Shown here one piece after another: positions 5,633 through 12,155 of a DNA stretch of 34,048 nucleotides. This DNA is from a virus. Numbering within the stretch: position 1 is the stretch's first letter; each line of letters opens with the position of its first letter. The position numbers and the translations under genes are program-made. The notes under the pieces were generated by a model. The model was not told the DNA's origin. It saw only the letters and a program-made list of their open reading frames with translations, and did not search any database. Location of the stretch: IMG/VR virus record IMGVR_UViG_3300025154_000279, positions 1 through 34,048 of that record; one strand, given 5' to 3'.

Positions 5633-5853
5633 GATGTAAGTTTTTCTATTAATAATTTCAATTCGTTGCGTTCGGCTATAAACTTAACCAGTTCGTAACG
5701 AACAGCATTGTCCGACAATGTATTGACATATCTTAAAATATCACAATGCTCTTTTAATTCCATATACCCGTCATAGTATTCTGCATCTAGTGTGGCCTTG
5801 AATTGGTAGTTTCTCGGAACTTCTAATTTTGTGAAATTATCAAATTCTGGCAT
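5617..5853 (-). CDS. Hypothetical protein, 78 aa (cassette gene)
   Basis: AAGGAGATAATTAA precedes the ATG, 34 bases after the cassette boundary. The product is soluble and helical, with Glu/Tyr-rich stretches (DAEYYDGYMELKEHCD) and a C-terminal helix (FIAERNELKLLIEKL). No family is recognised. The last seven codons and the stop lie inside attC-like site 4. It is the most promoter-proximal gene of the array. Confidence 0.65.
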   Translation of the reverse strand: MPEFDNFTKLEVPRNYQFKATLDAEYYDGYMELKEHCDILRYVNTLSDNAVRYELVKFIAERNELKLLIEKLTSTNSH

Positions 5854-5878
5854 TTAATTATCTCCTTAAAAACTTATT

Positions 5879-5925
5879 TCCACTAACTTCTATTGTGCGA
5901 ACTTTTATTGCGCCTAATCACTCAA
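5879..5925 (-). other. Degenerate attC-like or attI-like boundary of the array
   Basis: TCCACTAAC (5879-5887) is a good core and the exact inverse of GTTAGTGGA at 5626-5634. Beyond it a short imperfect palindrome follows (GTGCG ... GCGC, about 5894-5911), but the expected GTT core on the far side is missing (CCTAATCAC instead). It could be a decayed attC or the proximal site at which the array entered the phage operon. Confidence 0.45.
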
Positions 5926-6160
5926 AACTCATTATACAATAACCTTCTTCAATTCCATATTGGCCACCATGTAAGATATATGTCACCATCCTATCACACA
6001 TCTTTCCGGTAAATCTTTGATTAATAGGATCCCATTCTTTCAACCTCAAAACATCCCCAATATGATAGTCTCTGTCGTTTTTTCTAATCTCAAAAGTTTT
6101 CCTTTCTGAAATTAGATCTCGGAAAAATTCAGGTAATATTTTTAGTTCGTGTCTAACCAT
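5918..6160 (-). CDS. DUF3850 (ASCH/PUA-like) protein, 80 aa
   Basis: HELKILPEFFRDLISERKTFEIRKNDR, then YHIGDVLRLKEWD, FTGK and a final EGYCIM strand match DUF3850, a small beta-barrel family of the ASCH/PUA fold thought to bind RNA or modified nucleotides. GAGGTGAAGTA precedes the ATG. A paralogue lies at 7070-7339 with the same order of motifs (roughly half of the residues alike by eye). The stop lies next to the degenerate boundary of the cassette array. The role in the phage is unknown. Confidence 0.8.
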   Translation of the reverse strand: MVRHELKILPEFFRDLISERKTFEIRKNDRDYHIGDVLRLKEWDPINQRFTGKMCDRMVTYILHGGQYGIEEGYCIMSFE

Positions 6161-6173
6161 TACTTCACCTCTG

Positions 6174-6382
6174 TCATTTTTTTTTATCTACTATTATAAT
6201 GATTGATTCTAAAAACATTCTTTGACCAGCGGGCTCTTTGTGATGATTTAATCCAGCAATATACAACATGTCATTATATACTCTATACCACTCGACTCTA
6301 ATAAAATCCTTTTTATACTGATAACTCCCTCTTATTTTGGTTTTGCCAATAATTATTTTTTTGCCAACTCTTCCTCAGTCAT
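6174..6382 (-). CDS. Probable -1 frameshifted hypothetical gene
   Basis: ATG at 6382 overlaps the previous stop (ATGA). The zero frame ends after nine codons (…GAG TTG GCA AAA AAA TAA). A -1 slip on the A7 run (6356-6362), a legal A_AAA_AAA slippery heptamer, continues in an open frame to TGA at 6174. The downstream part reads IIIGKTKIRGSYQYKKD, then VEWYRVYNDMLYIAGLNHH, and looks coding. The product would be about 68 aa. Programmed frameshifting, a recent mutation and a homopolymer sequencing error all fit the data. Confidence 0.45.
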
Positions 6383-6555
6383 ACTTCCTCGTTTGTTTCA
6401 AGTGGACATTTTTTTGGAAACTTGCGCATTGTTGTTTTTTGTCCACATCTCCGTTGATGTGTATCTGGGCAATCACAACCCCAGAAAAAAGGATTGTGGC
6501 GGAACACTCTGTATGGGCACAAATCTGGCCTGTTGACTACGATTAATTTTTGCAT
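6379..6555 (-). CDS. Small Cys-rich protein, 58 aa (zinc-binding candidate)
   Basis: ATG at 6555 is preceded by AAAGGATAGGA. The product has five Cys and two His (C13, C27, C29, C37, C50), including WGCDCPDTHQRRCGQK, so it is probably a small zinc-binding protein. Its TGA overlaps the ATG of the frameshifted gene downstream. No family is recognised. Confidence 0.6.
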   Translation of the reverse strand: MQKLIVVNRPDLCPYRVFRHNPFFWGCDCPDTHQRRCGQKTTMRKFPKKCPLETNEEV

Positions 6556-6559
6556 ATTC

Positions 6560-6928
6560 CTATCCTTTAATTATTGATTCTTTTTTATGATATGTTTTTT
6601 CAAAAAACATTCCTCTCTCTATGCCTCGCACATTTACATCGCCGTTTAAATATTGTATTGCTAAAAACTGACCGCGCACTAAACATTTTTGATCATATAG
6701 CGCCATGTCATATTGTTTTTGGGTTATTTCAACCCTAGTGCTACCATTATAATTAGTGATATAATATTTATTACCATAACAAGGATGTTCTTTAGGCGGA
6801 TAAAACGAATCGCATTTAATAATTTTATCATGATATGAGTGTTTAATACAACGAATCAAATACAAGCAAGGGAGACACTCATCACTGATCCTATTTTTAT
6901 TAATTTTAATTAATTGATGCTCATTCAC
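6560..6928 (-). CDS. Hypothetical Cys-containing protein, 122 aa
   Basis: AAAGGATAATATTGTGA precedes the ATG. The N-terminal half contains CLPCLYLIRC, CDSF and HPCYGN, a spacing that could bind a metal. The C-terminal half is beta-rich (STRVEITQKQYDMALYDQKCLVRGQFLAIQY, shown here only as a description of the strand-rich segment at residues about 63-93). No family is recognised. It lies 4 bp after a tiny membrane-protein gene and is codirectional with it. Confidence 0.6.
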   Translation of the reverse strand: MNEHQLIKINKNRISDECLPCLYLIRCIKHSYHDKIIKCDSFYPPKEHPCYGNKYYITNYNGSTRVEITQKQYDMALYDQKCLVRGQFLAIQYLNGDVNVRGIERGMFFEKTYHKKESIIKG

Positions 6929-6932
6929 AATA

Positions 6933-7073
6933 TTATCCTTTAATTATCCAAAAACAAGTTATGTAGCCGAACAGATACACTGCCGGAACCAAAGGCTTGG
7001 GTAGTTTATGCTCTGCCAGATATATCATTACCGCATACGTTATCAGGGCGGCGGATACGGATAAATCACTCAT
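6933..7073 (-). CDS. Tiny membrane protein, 46 aa
   Basis: ATG at 7073 overlaps the upstream TGA (ATGA at 7070-7073), the usual coupling in this operon. There are two hydrophobic segments, residues about 7-20 (SAALITYAVMIYLA) and 29-45 (VPAVYLFGYITCFWII), separated by a short HKLPKP turn, so it is a small two-helix membrane protein. No family is recognised. A superinfection or lysis-related role is possible but unsupported. Confidence 0.6.
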   Translation of the reverse strand: MSDLSVSAALITYAVMIYLAEHKLPKPLVPAVYLFGYITCFWIIKG

Positions 7074-7339
7074 ACTCTAGTCTCACTTTCACAAGGCGAT
7101 TCAATTCCTAAAACACAGAATCCATCTTCCAGCGCATTGCATTTATCATCAAACAAAATATATACTATAATGCGAGTACATTCTCTTCCGGTGTATTCAA
7201 GCAAGTATGGATCAAATTCTTTTAGGATAATAGTATCTCCGGTTTTAAATCCGCGATCATTATTTCTTATTTCAAAGTTCTTAATTCTCTTTAGAACGTC
7301 ATCAAAAAACTCGGGCCATATTTTTAATTCATGCGTCAT
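7070..7339 (-). CDS. DUF3850 (ASCH/PUA-like) protein, 89 aa (paralogue)
   Basis: THELKIWPEFFDDVLKRIKNFEIRNNDRGF, KTGDTIILKEFDP, YTGRECTRIIVYIL and DGFCVLGIE follow the DUF3850 pattern in order. It is a clear paralogue of 5918-6160. The ATG overlaps the upstream stop, and GGAGATGAG serves as ribosome site. The protein ends with an extra nine charged residues. Family knowledge suggests a nucleic-acid or nucleotide-binding barrel; the function in phages is not established. Confidence 0.8.
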   Translation of the reverse strand: MTHELKIWPEFFDDVLKRIKNFEIRNNDRGFKTGDTIILKEFDPYLLEYTGRECTRIIVYILFDDKCNALEDGFCVLGIESPCESETRV

Positions 7340-7698
7340 CTCATCTCCTCATATTGATAAATGTATTTACAGCAGCACTTGAACAATTCCGCAACCGCCT
7401 TTGTATCTTCTACATCCTGAAATTCAATTTCTATCGCATCGCATACGATATTAAGCTCCAGGAAGGCGTCAAAGAAGCTGGATGGTAGATTACCGCTATC
7501 CATTGCAAGGTTCGATAATCCTTCGCCATCGCCAAGCTCATAGATGTCACGGCCTGACATTACATTAACAGCATCCTGGCATTTGTAATATAGCTTCTGA
7601 GCTAACTTGTCCGGATCGCTCTGCACCAGCTCGCAGGATAGATACGCGATTGCGTTACTTAATTCTATCGCTGCCGATTTATAATAATTTTGTTCCAT
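7336..7698 (-). CDS. Hypothetical protein, 120 aa
   Basis: GGGAGG (7703-7708) fits ATG at 7698 best. ATGs at 7701 and 7710 are also in frame and would add 1 or 4 residues. The stop of the upstream VRR-NUC gene overlaps this start. The product is helical and acidic, with a Cys-rich C-terminus (LFKCCCKYIYQY). No family is recognised. Confidence 0.6.
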   Translation of the reverse strand: MEQNYYKSAAIELSNAIAYLSCELVQSDPDKLAQKLYYKCQDAVNVMSGRDIYELGDGEGLSNLAMDSGNLPSSFFDAFLELNIVCDAIEIEFQDVEDTKAVAELFKCCCKYIYQYEEMR

Positions 7699-8069
7699 CA
7701 TGCCTCCCATTTAATTTTAAAACAATGTTTGCATATAGCTTCAACTGCCTCATCCGATCCTTTACAGATAACTACCGTATAACCGTATGTTTGTAATTTG
7801 TGAATCCAATCTTTCTGTTCGTCAGAAATAATGCTTTTTTTCCTTCTCTTCATTTCAAGAAAAAGGCCGTGCGACGTGTCGGTAGGAACAGGAATAAAGA
7901 GATCGGGAATACCGCTCCGCAGACCCTCGGCTTTAAATTTGCGAGCCTGATTCATACTTTTTGAACTGCCATTAGGGATTGCGAAAATAGGAACGTGATT
8001 CCAATCGCAATATTTTATTACCGCGCACTGCTCCTGATGTTCAGTGGGAATTATTTTCTTAATCGCCAT
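7698..8069 (-). CDS. VRR-NUC domain nuclease, 123 aa
   Basis: The PD-(D/E)XK-type VRR-NUC core is complete: E10/Q12 in the first helix (TEHQEQCAVIKY), G53-IPD56-LFIP, E72-x-K74 (LEMKR), then Q85xxW88 and a closing GYTVVICKGSDEAVEAI helix. These minimal phage VRR-NUC proteins act on branched or flapped DNA and are thought to substitute for Holliday-junction resolvases (RusA/RuvC). It lies in the DNA-metabolism part of the early arm. Its first 19 bases overlap the end of a small upstream gene. Confidence 0.9.
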   Translation of the reverse strand: MAIKKIIPTEHQEQCAVIKYCDWNHVPIFAIPNGSSKSMNQARKFKAEGLRSGIPDLFIPVPTDTSHGLFLEMKRRKKSIISDEQKDWIHKLQTYGYTVVICKGSDEAVEAICKHCFKIKWEA

Positions 8070-8227
8070 CCGTTCCTCTCAATACGAACACGTTTAAGTT
8101 TTCTACACCTTTCACAAACCAATAGTCCTATTATTTTTCCATCAGCACCTAATTCGTTATCCGTAACAACTCTTTCTATTAAATGCCAATTTATGAAGCA
8201 GGTTATTTTATAAAATAGTTTACTCAT
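8051..8227 (-). CDS. Small basic protein with CxxC, 58 aa
   Basis: ATG at 8227 overlaps the upstream TGA (8224-8227) and is preceded by GGGGATAGA. The product contains INWH and LLVCERCRKLKR; the CxxC plus an upstream Cys/His could be a zinc knuckle. The C-terminus is very basic. The gene overlaps the VRR-NUC start by 19 bases in another frame. No family is recognised. Confidence 0.6.
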   Translation of the reverse strand: MSKLFYKITCFINWHLIERVVTDNELGADGKIIGLLVCERCRKLKRVRIERNGWRLRK

Positions 8228-8502
8228 TCTATCCCCTTCAATTCTTTATATTTATTTTCTCCAAAGTTCTTTCTAAAGTGAGCCGGATAATTATGTAACA
8301 AGCTATGGCATACACGGCATAAAGTAACTGTATTAGCATCGTCACACCGTGAGCCGCCAAGACCTTTGCCGCCAATGTGGTGAGCGTCATTCTCCCATTG
8401 CCCATTATCCATGTTCCACCTGCCGCAACCACAAACAGAGCAGGGCTCTGAACGCAAACCGGCTAACCGCTTTTCATCCGTTTTTATAGATTTTTCTTTC
8501 AT
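8224..8502 (-). CDS. HNH-type endonuclease-like protein, 92 aa
   Basis: C21xxC24, H41-H42 in NDAHHIGG, N57, then C62xxC65-H66 (LCRVCHSLLH) form an HNH/treble-clef nuclease core like the small phage recombination-type HNH proteins (DUF968/NinG-like). AAAGGA stands 11 bases before the ATG. It lies between RtcB and VRR-NUC in the DNA/RNA repair group. Substrate unknown; packaging, recombination and homing roles are all possible. Confidence 0.8.
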   Translation of the reverse strand: MKEKSIKTDEKRLAGLRSEPCSVCGCGRWNMDNGQWENDAHHIGGKGLGGSRCDDANTVTLCRVCHSLLHNYPAHFRKNFGENKYKELKGIE

Positions 8503-8511
8503 TGTTCTGAT

Positions 8512-9666
8512 TTATCCTTTTATTACTGCAAGCGGAGTTAATTCTTCAACAATTTCTACAAGATCTCTTTGATTATACATTACTTCATAAATATCCTTAT
8601 AGGCTCCAGCAGCTTCATCAAGATCTGCTACGCTTCTAATGCCATGAATAATTCCCTGGTCGTCAAGAATTTTCTTTTCAGTTTCTAAATCAAGTTCTCT
8701 GGACGCTTGATTTCTACCCATTTTTCTTCCGGCCCCATGGGAACATGACATAAAAGAATCAGGATTTCCCAAGCCTCTTACTATGTAGCTTTTTGTTCCC
8801 TGACTACCTGGAATGATACCTATTTCACCCTGCCTGGCAGAAGTAGCTCCCTTCCGGTGAACAATAACATTCTGTCCAAAGTGATTTTCCCAAGCTGCAT
8901 AGTTATGGTGAATATTGATTGTATCACTAAACTTTATCTCACCCAGTTGGTCTATAAAAACCCATTTAATCATTTCTATCATGTGGTATCTATTTGCTTT
9001 GGCAAACATGAGAGCATAATTCATGGCTTCCATATATTCTTTTGCTTGTAAAGTATCAATAGGTAGAAAGGCTAGTTCTTTATCGGGTAACTGAGAAAAC
9101 CATTTTTCACATAAGTCCAGTGCTTTTTTATGATATGCAGAGGCTATCTTTAGACCGAAATTTCTTGACCCCGAATGAATCATAATCCATACATAACCAT
9201 CCTTATCTTTTTGAATTTCAATAAAGTGATTGCCTCCACCAAGAGTACCTAATTGTTTTTTTGCAGAATTAAGTTGTTCATCAATTACTTTAATATGGTC
9301 TGGCGCATCTTCAAAACCTTCCCATTTTTGATCTTCTTTGTGGTGATTAAATCCAACTGGAACATGAGTCCTTATGATACCCATTATTGTTTTCATGGTT
9401 TCTTTGTCAATATTCTTAATATCTGTTTTTACAGCACACATTCCACAGCCAATGTCTACACCTACAGCATTTGGCACAACCACACCTTTAGTAGATAAAA
9501 CACCCCCAATAGGCATACCATAGCCTTGATGTGAGTCTGGCATTACTGCAAAATGCTTAAAAACAAACGGAAGATTGGCTACATTCTTAGCCTGCGCTAA
9601 GGCTCCATCTTCAATATCATTCAACCACATTTTTATTGGTACTTTCTCGGTAGTAATAATTTTCAT
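8512..9666 (-). CDS. rtcB: RtcB-family RNA ligase
   Basis: All catalytic motifs are present: VDIGCGM with D71 and C74, GGGNHF with H147, IHSGSRN with H164, NIHHN with H253/H254, and SCSHGAGR with H310, the expected guanylated His. At 384 aa it is slightly shorter than E. coli RtcB (408 aa). RtcB joins 2',3'-cyclic phosphate (or 3'-phosphate) and 5'-OH RNA ends using GTP and Mn2+. In a phage it would most plausibly repair tRNAs or other RNAs cut by host toxins or anticodon nucleases (inference). No archease or RtcA gene is nearby. GGGAG precedes the ATG, which overlaps the stop of the preceding gene. Confidence 0.95.
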   Translation of the reverse strand: MKIITTEKVPIKMWLNDIEDGALAQAKNVANLPFVFKHFAVMPDSHQGYGMPIGGVLSTKGVVVPNAVGVDIGCGMCAVKTDIKNIDKETMKTIMGIIRTHVPVGFNHHKEDQKWEGFEDAPDHIKVIDEQLNSAKKQLGTLGGGNHFIEIQKDKDGYVWIMIHSGSRNFGLKIASAYHKKALDLCEKWFSQLPDKELAFLPIDTLQAKEYMEAMNYALMFAKANRYHMIEMIKWVFIDQLGEIKFSDTINIHHNYAAWENHFGQNVIVHRKGATSARQGEIGIIPGSQGTKSYIVRGLGNPDSFMSCSHGAGRKMGRNQASRELDLETEKKILDDQGIIHGIRSVADLDEAAGAYKDIYEVMYNQRDLVEIVEELTPLAVIKG

Positions 9667-9893
9667 TTCTTCGACTCCCAGCGGATAATATTTTCAGCAA
9701 ATTTTTCCATCCACTTGAACGAATATTCACGCCCTTTTTTCTTTTTAAAATTACCGATGTCAGTTGCTTTTATTCCGGTAGCCATAACGGTTGTAGTTAC
9801 CGTATTTGATTTTGCGTATTCGATCAGGCTATCCTGTAGCTCATCTATCGCCATCACAGCATTGATGAGGTTTTTTTGTATCCTAGTTATCAT
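9663..9893 (-). CDS. Small HTH-like protein, 76 aa
   Basis: GAAGGAGAAAAAACT sets the start at ATG 9893 rather than the longer open frame to 9947. The N-terminal half is a helix (ITRIQKNLINAVMAIDELQDSL); the C-terminal half (GIKATDIGNFKKKKGREYSFKWMEKFAENI) has the spacing of a helix-turn-helix. The gene immediately upstream encodes a protein with the same layout, so the pair is a likely diverged tandem duplication. It may be a small DNA-binding regulator, unproven. Its start overlaps the upstream stop and its stop overlaps the rtcB start. Confidence 0.65.
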   Translation of the reverse strand: MITRIQKNLINAVMAIDELQDSLIEYAKSNTVTTTVMATGIKATDIGNFKKKKGREYSFKWMEKFAENIIRWESKK

Positions 9894-10138
9894 AGTTTTT
9901 TCTCCTTCTGCGCTTTGCAAATCTTTTGAGCCAGCCTGACGATCCAATTTAATGATCTTTTCTTGCCATTAATCCACTGCGACAACGCTCTAGGGTTGTA
10001 CCCTGTATTTGCGCTTATCTTGCGTTGCGAGGCGATGCCGTGCTTCTCACGGCCACCTACTGCGCTCCTAGTTTCACTGGCCAGTACGGCCAGCGTTTTC
10101 TGATATTTTTCTAATGCTTTTTGTAATTCCGATTTCAT
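9890..10138 (-). CDS. Small HTH DNA-binding protein, 82 aa
   Basis: The ATG at 10138 is preferred over an upstream TTG at 10156; AGGATTAAC lies before it. Residues about 39-75 (SQRKISANTGYNPRALSQWINGKKRSLNWIVRLAQKI, given here as the span of the motif) resemble a helix-turn-helix of the Cro/C1 or small bacterial type. The N-terminal helix (ELQKALEKYQKTLAVLAS) resembles that of the next gene. It is the best candidate for a phage transcription regulator in this window, for example at the operators noted at 19.9 kb or 14.2 kb, but there is no direct link. Confidence 0.65.
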   Translation of the reverse strand: MKSELQKALEKYQKTLAVLASETRSAVGGREKHGIASQRKISANTGYNPRALSQWINGKKRSLNWIVRLAQKICKAQKEKKL

Positions 10139-10145
10139 GTTAATC

Positions 10146-10964
10146 CTAATACTCAAATTCTTTATAATTGTACACTGATGTTTTCTTCACTTTGCGACAA
10201 TAGGCGCACGCCCCACACTGCGCAGGCTCAGCAATTCCTTTCCACACCTGCTTTACGCGCTCTGCATGGTGCGATATGGTTAATAACTTAGTGGCCATAG
10301 CCTCATGCGGAAATACGATTACAGCCCTGTCCGGCGGCGTTTCCTTGGTGATTACAACCAGTTGCCCATCGTGCGGTTTTTCCGTTCTCTGCTCCGCCAG
10401 CTTAGCATAAATAGATAGCTGGTAAAAATATCCCGACTTCTCTATTTTAGATTGGTAGCAGCCTAAAAAATTATCCCATTCTTTGCCAAAAAGTTCTTTG
10501 ATGTATTTAAGATCAGTGACCAAGCCGTTTTGATAATCATCAATTTTTGCTTTCCAGGTCATCTCGAATAATTCGCCGGTAATAATTTCTTGTTTTCTCC
10601 CAGACAACGCGTCTTTGATTACTGGATCATTACTGATGATTGAATCAATTATTGGGAAAACCTCTTTTTCTGCCTTTTTGAAGGAAGCGTAATACTCGCC
10701 CTTTTGAGTAAATATATCAGAAGAGTTTTTGGCGACAAATTCTGTCAGCTCTCCCGACATGTAGGCATCAACGAAAGAGCCTAAAAGCATAGCTTCTGTT
10801 TGTTCGTCTTTGTGTTCGCCTCTGATAAAAGCCATTCCTTTTGCTTCGCACCCCCCAAAGGCCGGTGCAAGCATTTTGAATAGGCTCCAGCTCATAAACA
10901 TCTTTGATGTTTCTGGATCGTGGTAGTTGTATTTATTTAATATTCCAGTGTGATTATTCAGCAT
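10146..10964 (-). CDS. PD-(D/E)XK exonuclease (DUF3799, Exo8/Cas4-like)
   Basis: The nuclease core is visible: LLGSFVDAYM (residues 60-69, usual motif I region), WKAKIDD with D142, D151-L-K153 in TDLKYI, and the QxxxY-type helix GYFYQLSIYA (Q182). The C-terminus has C250xxC253xxC256, and C39 sits near the N-terminus, the arrangement expected for an AddB/Cas4-type Fe-S cluster. At 272 aa it is of normal length for the RecE/Exo8-like phage family, which resects double-strand ends. It is next to a RecA-like ATPase, forming a recombination module. GAGGTAAAC before the ATG lies in the upstream gene, with an 11-bp overlap. Confidence 0.85.
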   Translation of the reverse strand: MLNNHTGILNKYNYHDPETSKMFMSWSLFKMLAPAFGGCEAKGMAFIRGEHKDEQTEAMLLGSFVDAYMSGELTEFVAKNSSDIFTQKGEYYASFKKAEKEVFPIIDSIISNDPVIKDALSGRKQEIITGELFEMTWKAKIDDYQNGLVTDLKYIKELFGKEWDNFLGCYQSKIEKSGYFYQLSIYAKLAEQRTEKPHDGQLVVITKETPPDRAVIVFPHEAMATKLLTISHHAERVKQVWKGIAEPAQCGACAYCRKVKKTSVYNYKEFEY

Positions 10965-11856
10965 TGTTTACCTCGATTTGCTTTGCAGCAACTTCCAACT
11001 GTTCGACAATTCCGTCCCGTTCGCTTTCTGGTATTTCTGAGCTGTGAGAATAACCGTTATTGCCCAGTATTTTCAAATAGTGTTCTGCACCTAATTTCTC
11101 ATGCAGATTTTTTATTTTTTCACCAAACGAACTGAGCTTTTTTTCCGCAGTTTGTTTTGGCTGTGGTGCCGTGCCGGAATTTAGCCAGTTCAAAAGCTCA
11201 TAACCTATTTCAGGAGTAATCATAAAATCTTTGCCATCAAATAGCCTGGTTCGATCTTTTGTGCAGTTGGCAATGTGATTTTGGTTCAAGCTGAAAACTA
11301 CTGTATTCTCATATTCAAATCCTTCTCTGGTGATTGGTTGCATACCAACTTTTGTAACAGTAGTTTTGCCTTGAGAGTTACGGTCTGTTTCATATCCCAT
11401 TTTGACGCGTACTGTTGATATAATGTGGCATGGACTGTTAAGTATTGCCGAGATAAAATCATTATGGCGTGGAGTTACCTTTCCCCATGCAACGTAAGAG
11501 TTTTTACTCGAGCTTCCCTGGGTTATTCCATCAACCAGTTCAAGGCATCCGCCTTTTCCTGACCATTCATGAGTAATTGAGTCTATGATAATTACCGAGT
11601 AGCCTTCCTTTTCCGCCTCCTTAATTCCGGCTATGTATTTTTCCGGCGTGAACGGCGCTGTTAAATCCATAACATCAAAGTCGAATTTATCGGCATAGAG
11701 AGACGCTGAACGGTTTTCCGTATCCAGTAGCGCTATTTTACCACCAGAGGCCAGTGCGGTTCCTAGAACCAGCGCGGAATAGGTTTTTCCGCTACCTGAA
11801 CCGCCATCCATACAAACCTTTGCTTTAAGCTGTTCTTTTTTTGCCTTGGTAAACAT
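10954..11856 (-). CDS. RecA-like AAA ATPase, Sak4-type single-strand annealing/recombination protein
   Basis: Walker A is GGSGSGKT (residues 18-25) and Walker B VIIIDS (88-93), followed by HEWSGKGG and a sensor-like STVRVKMGY. The protein matches the phage AAA_24/Sak4 ATPases, short RecA relatives that promote single-strand annealing with an SSB and an exonuclease. A flexible linker follows residue about 235 and a helical C-domain ends IEVNNAE. The DUF3799 exonuclease follows directly. No SSB was recognised, so the phage may use the host's. Confidence 0.85.
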   Translation of the reverse strand: MFTKAKKEQLKAKVCMDGGSGSGKTYSALVLGTALASGGKIALLDTENRSASLYADKFDFDVMDLTAPFTPEKYIAGIKEAEKEGYSVIIIDSITHEWSGKGGCLELVDGITQGSSSKNSYVAWGKVTPRHNDFISAILNSPCHIISTVRVKMGYETDRNSQGKTTVTKVGMQPITREGFEYENTVVFSLNQNHIANCTKDRTRLFDGKDFMITPEIGYELLNWLNSGTAPQPKQTAEKKLSSFGEKIKNLHEKLGAEHYLKILGNNGYSHSSEIPESERDGIVEQLEVAAKQIEVNNAE

Positions 11857-12122
11857 TATAAAGCCTCCGGTTTAGGGAATATTGATATATTGTTCATCGT
11901 TTTTACTATATCATCCATTTCTTTAAAAATGCCCATGGGCTTTTCTTCTGGGCCGAAATTATCCTCCCGCAGCACCTGAATTTTTGGTTCGCATGATAAA
12001 TTTTCGTACGCCTTGATCGCTTTATCAGGATCCACTTCTGAGGCGATGTGTTTGCCATCGACATAAATTCTGAACACGATGTCGCCTATAAGATTAGTTT
12101 CCTTTACAAGTCTTTTTTTCAT
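11856..12122 (-). CDS. Hypothetical protein, 88 aa
   Basis: AAAGGAAAAATT precedes the ATG. The N-terminus reads GDIVFRIYVDGKHIA, a short beta hairpin, followed by a charged helix and an acidic C-terminus. No family is recognised. Its TAA shares a base with the ATG of the Sak4-type ATPase (TAATG), so it is coupled to the recombination module and could be an accessory of it. Confidence 0.65.
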   Translation of the reverse strand: MKKRLVKETNLIGDIVFRIYVDGKHIASEVDPDKAIKAYENLSCEPKIQVLREDNFGPEEKPMGIFKEMDDIVKTMNNISIFPKPEAL

Positions 12123-12155
12123 AATTTTTCCTTTGTGTGTTTTTAGATTTTCATT

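Larger units (their letters stand above)
4329..5887 (-). mobile_element. Integron-like gene-cassette array without integrase (CALIN-like)
   Basis: Four leftward ORFs are each followed by a palindromic attC-like site, and each cassette has its own matching terminal cores. Going leftward, the four cassettes are bounded by GTTAGTGGA, GTTRGACA, GTTGGATGA and GTTGTAAGC, with the inverse sequence in the attC-like site after the ORF (9/9, 7/8, 9/9 and 9/9 matches). This is the rule for cassettes cut at G/TT, where the first bases of a cassette pair with its own R'' core. Unit lengths are about 260, 370, 335 and 390 bp, with ORFs starting 28-48 bases after each boundary. No IntI gene is present. The spacers differ from classical attC, so the recombinase involved is uncertain. 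Confidence 0.7.

Noticed and set aside
6337-6546. + strand ORF of 69 aa
   Set aside because: Shadow of the Cys-rich leftward gene 6379-6555, which has a ribosome site and coupling on both sides.
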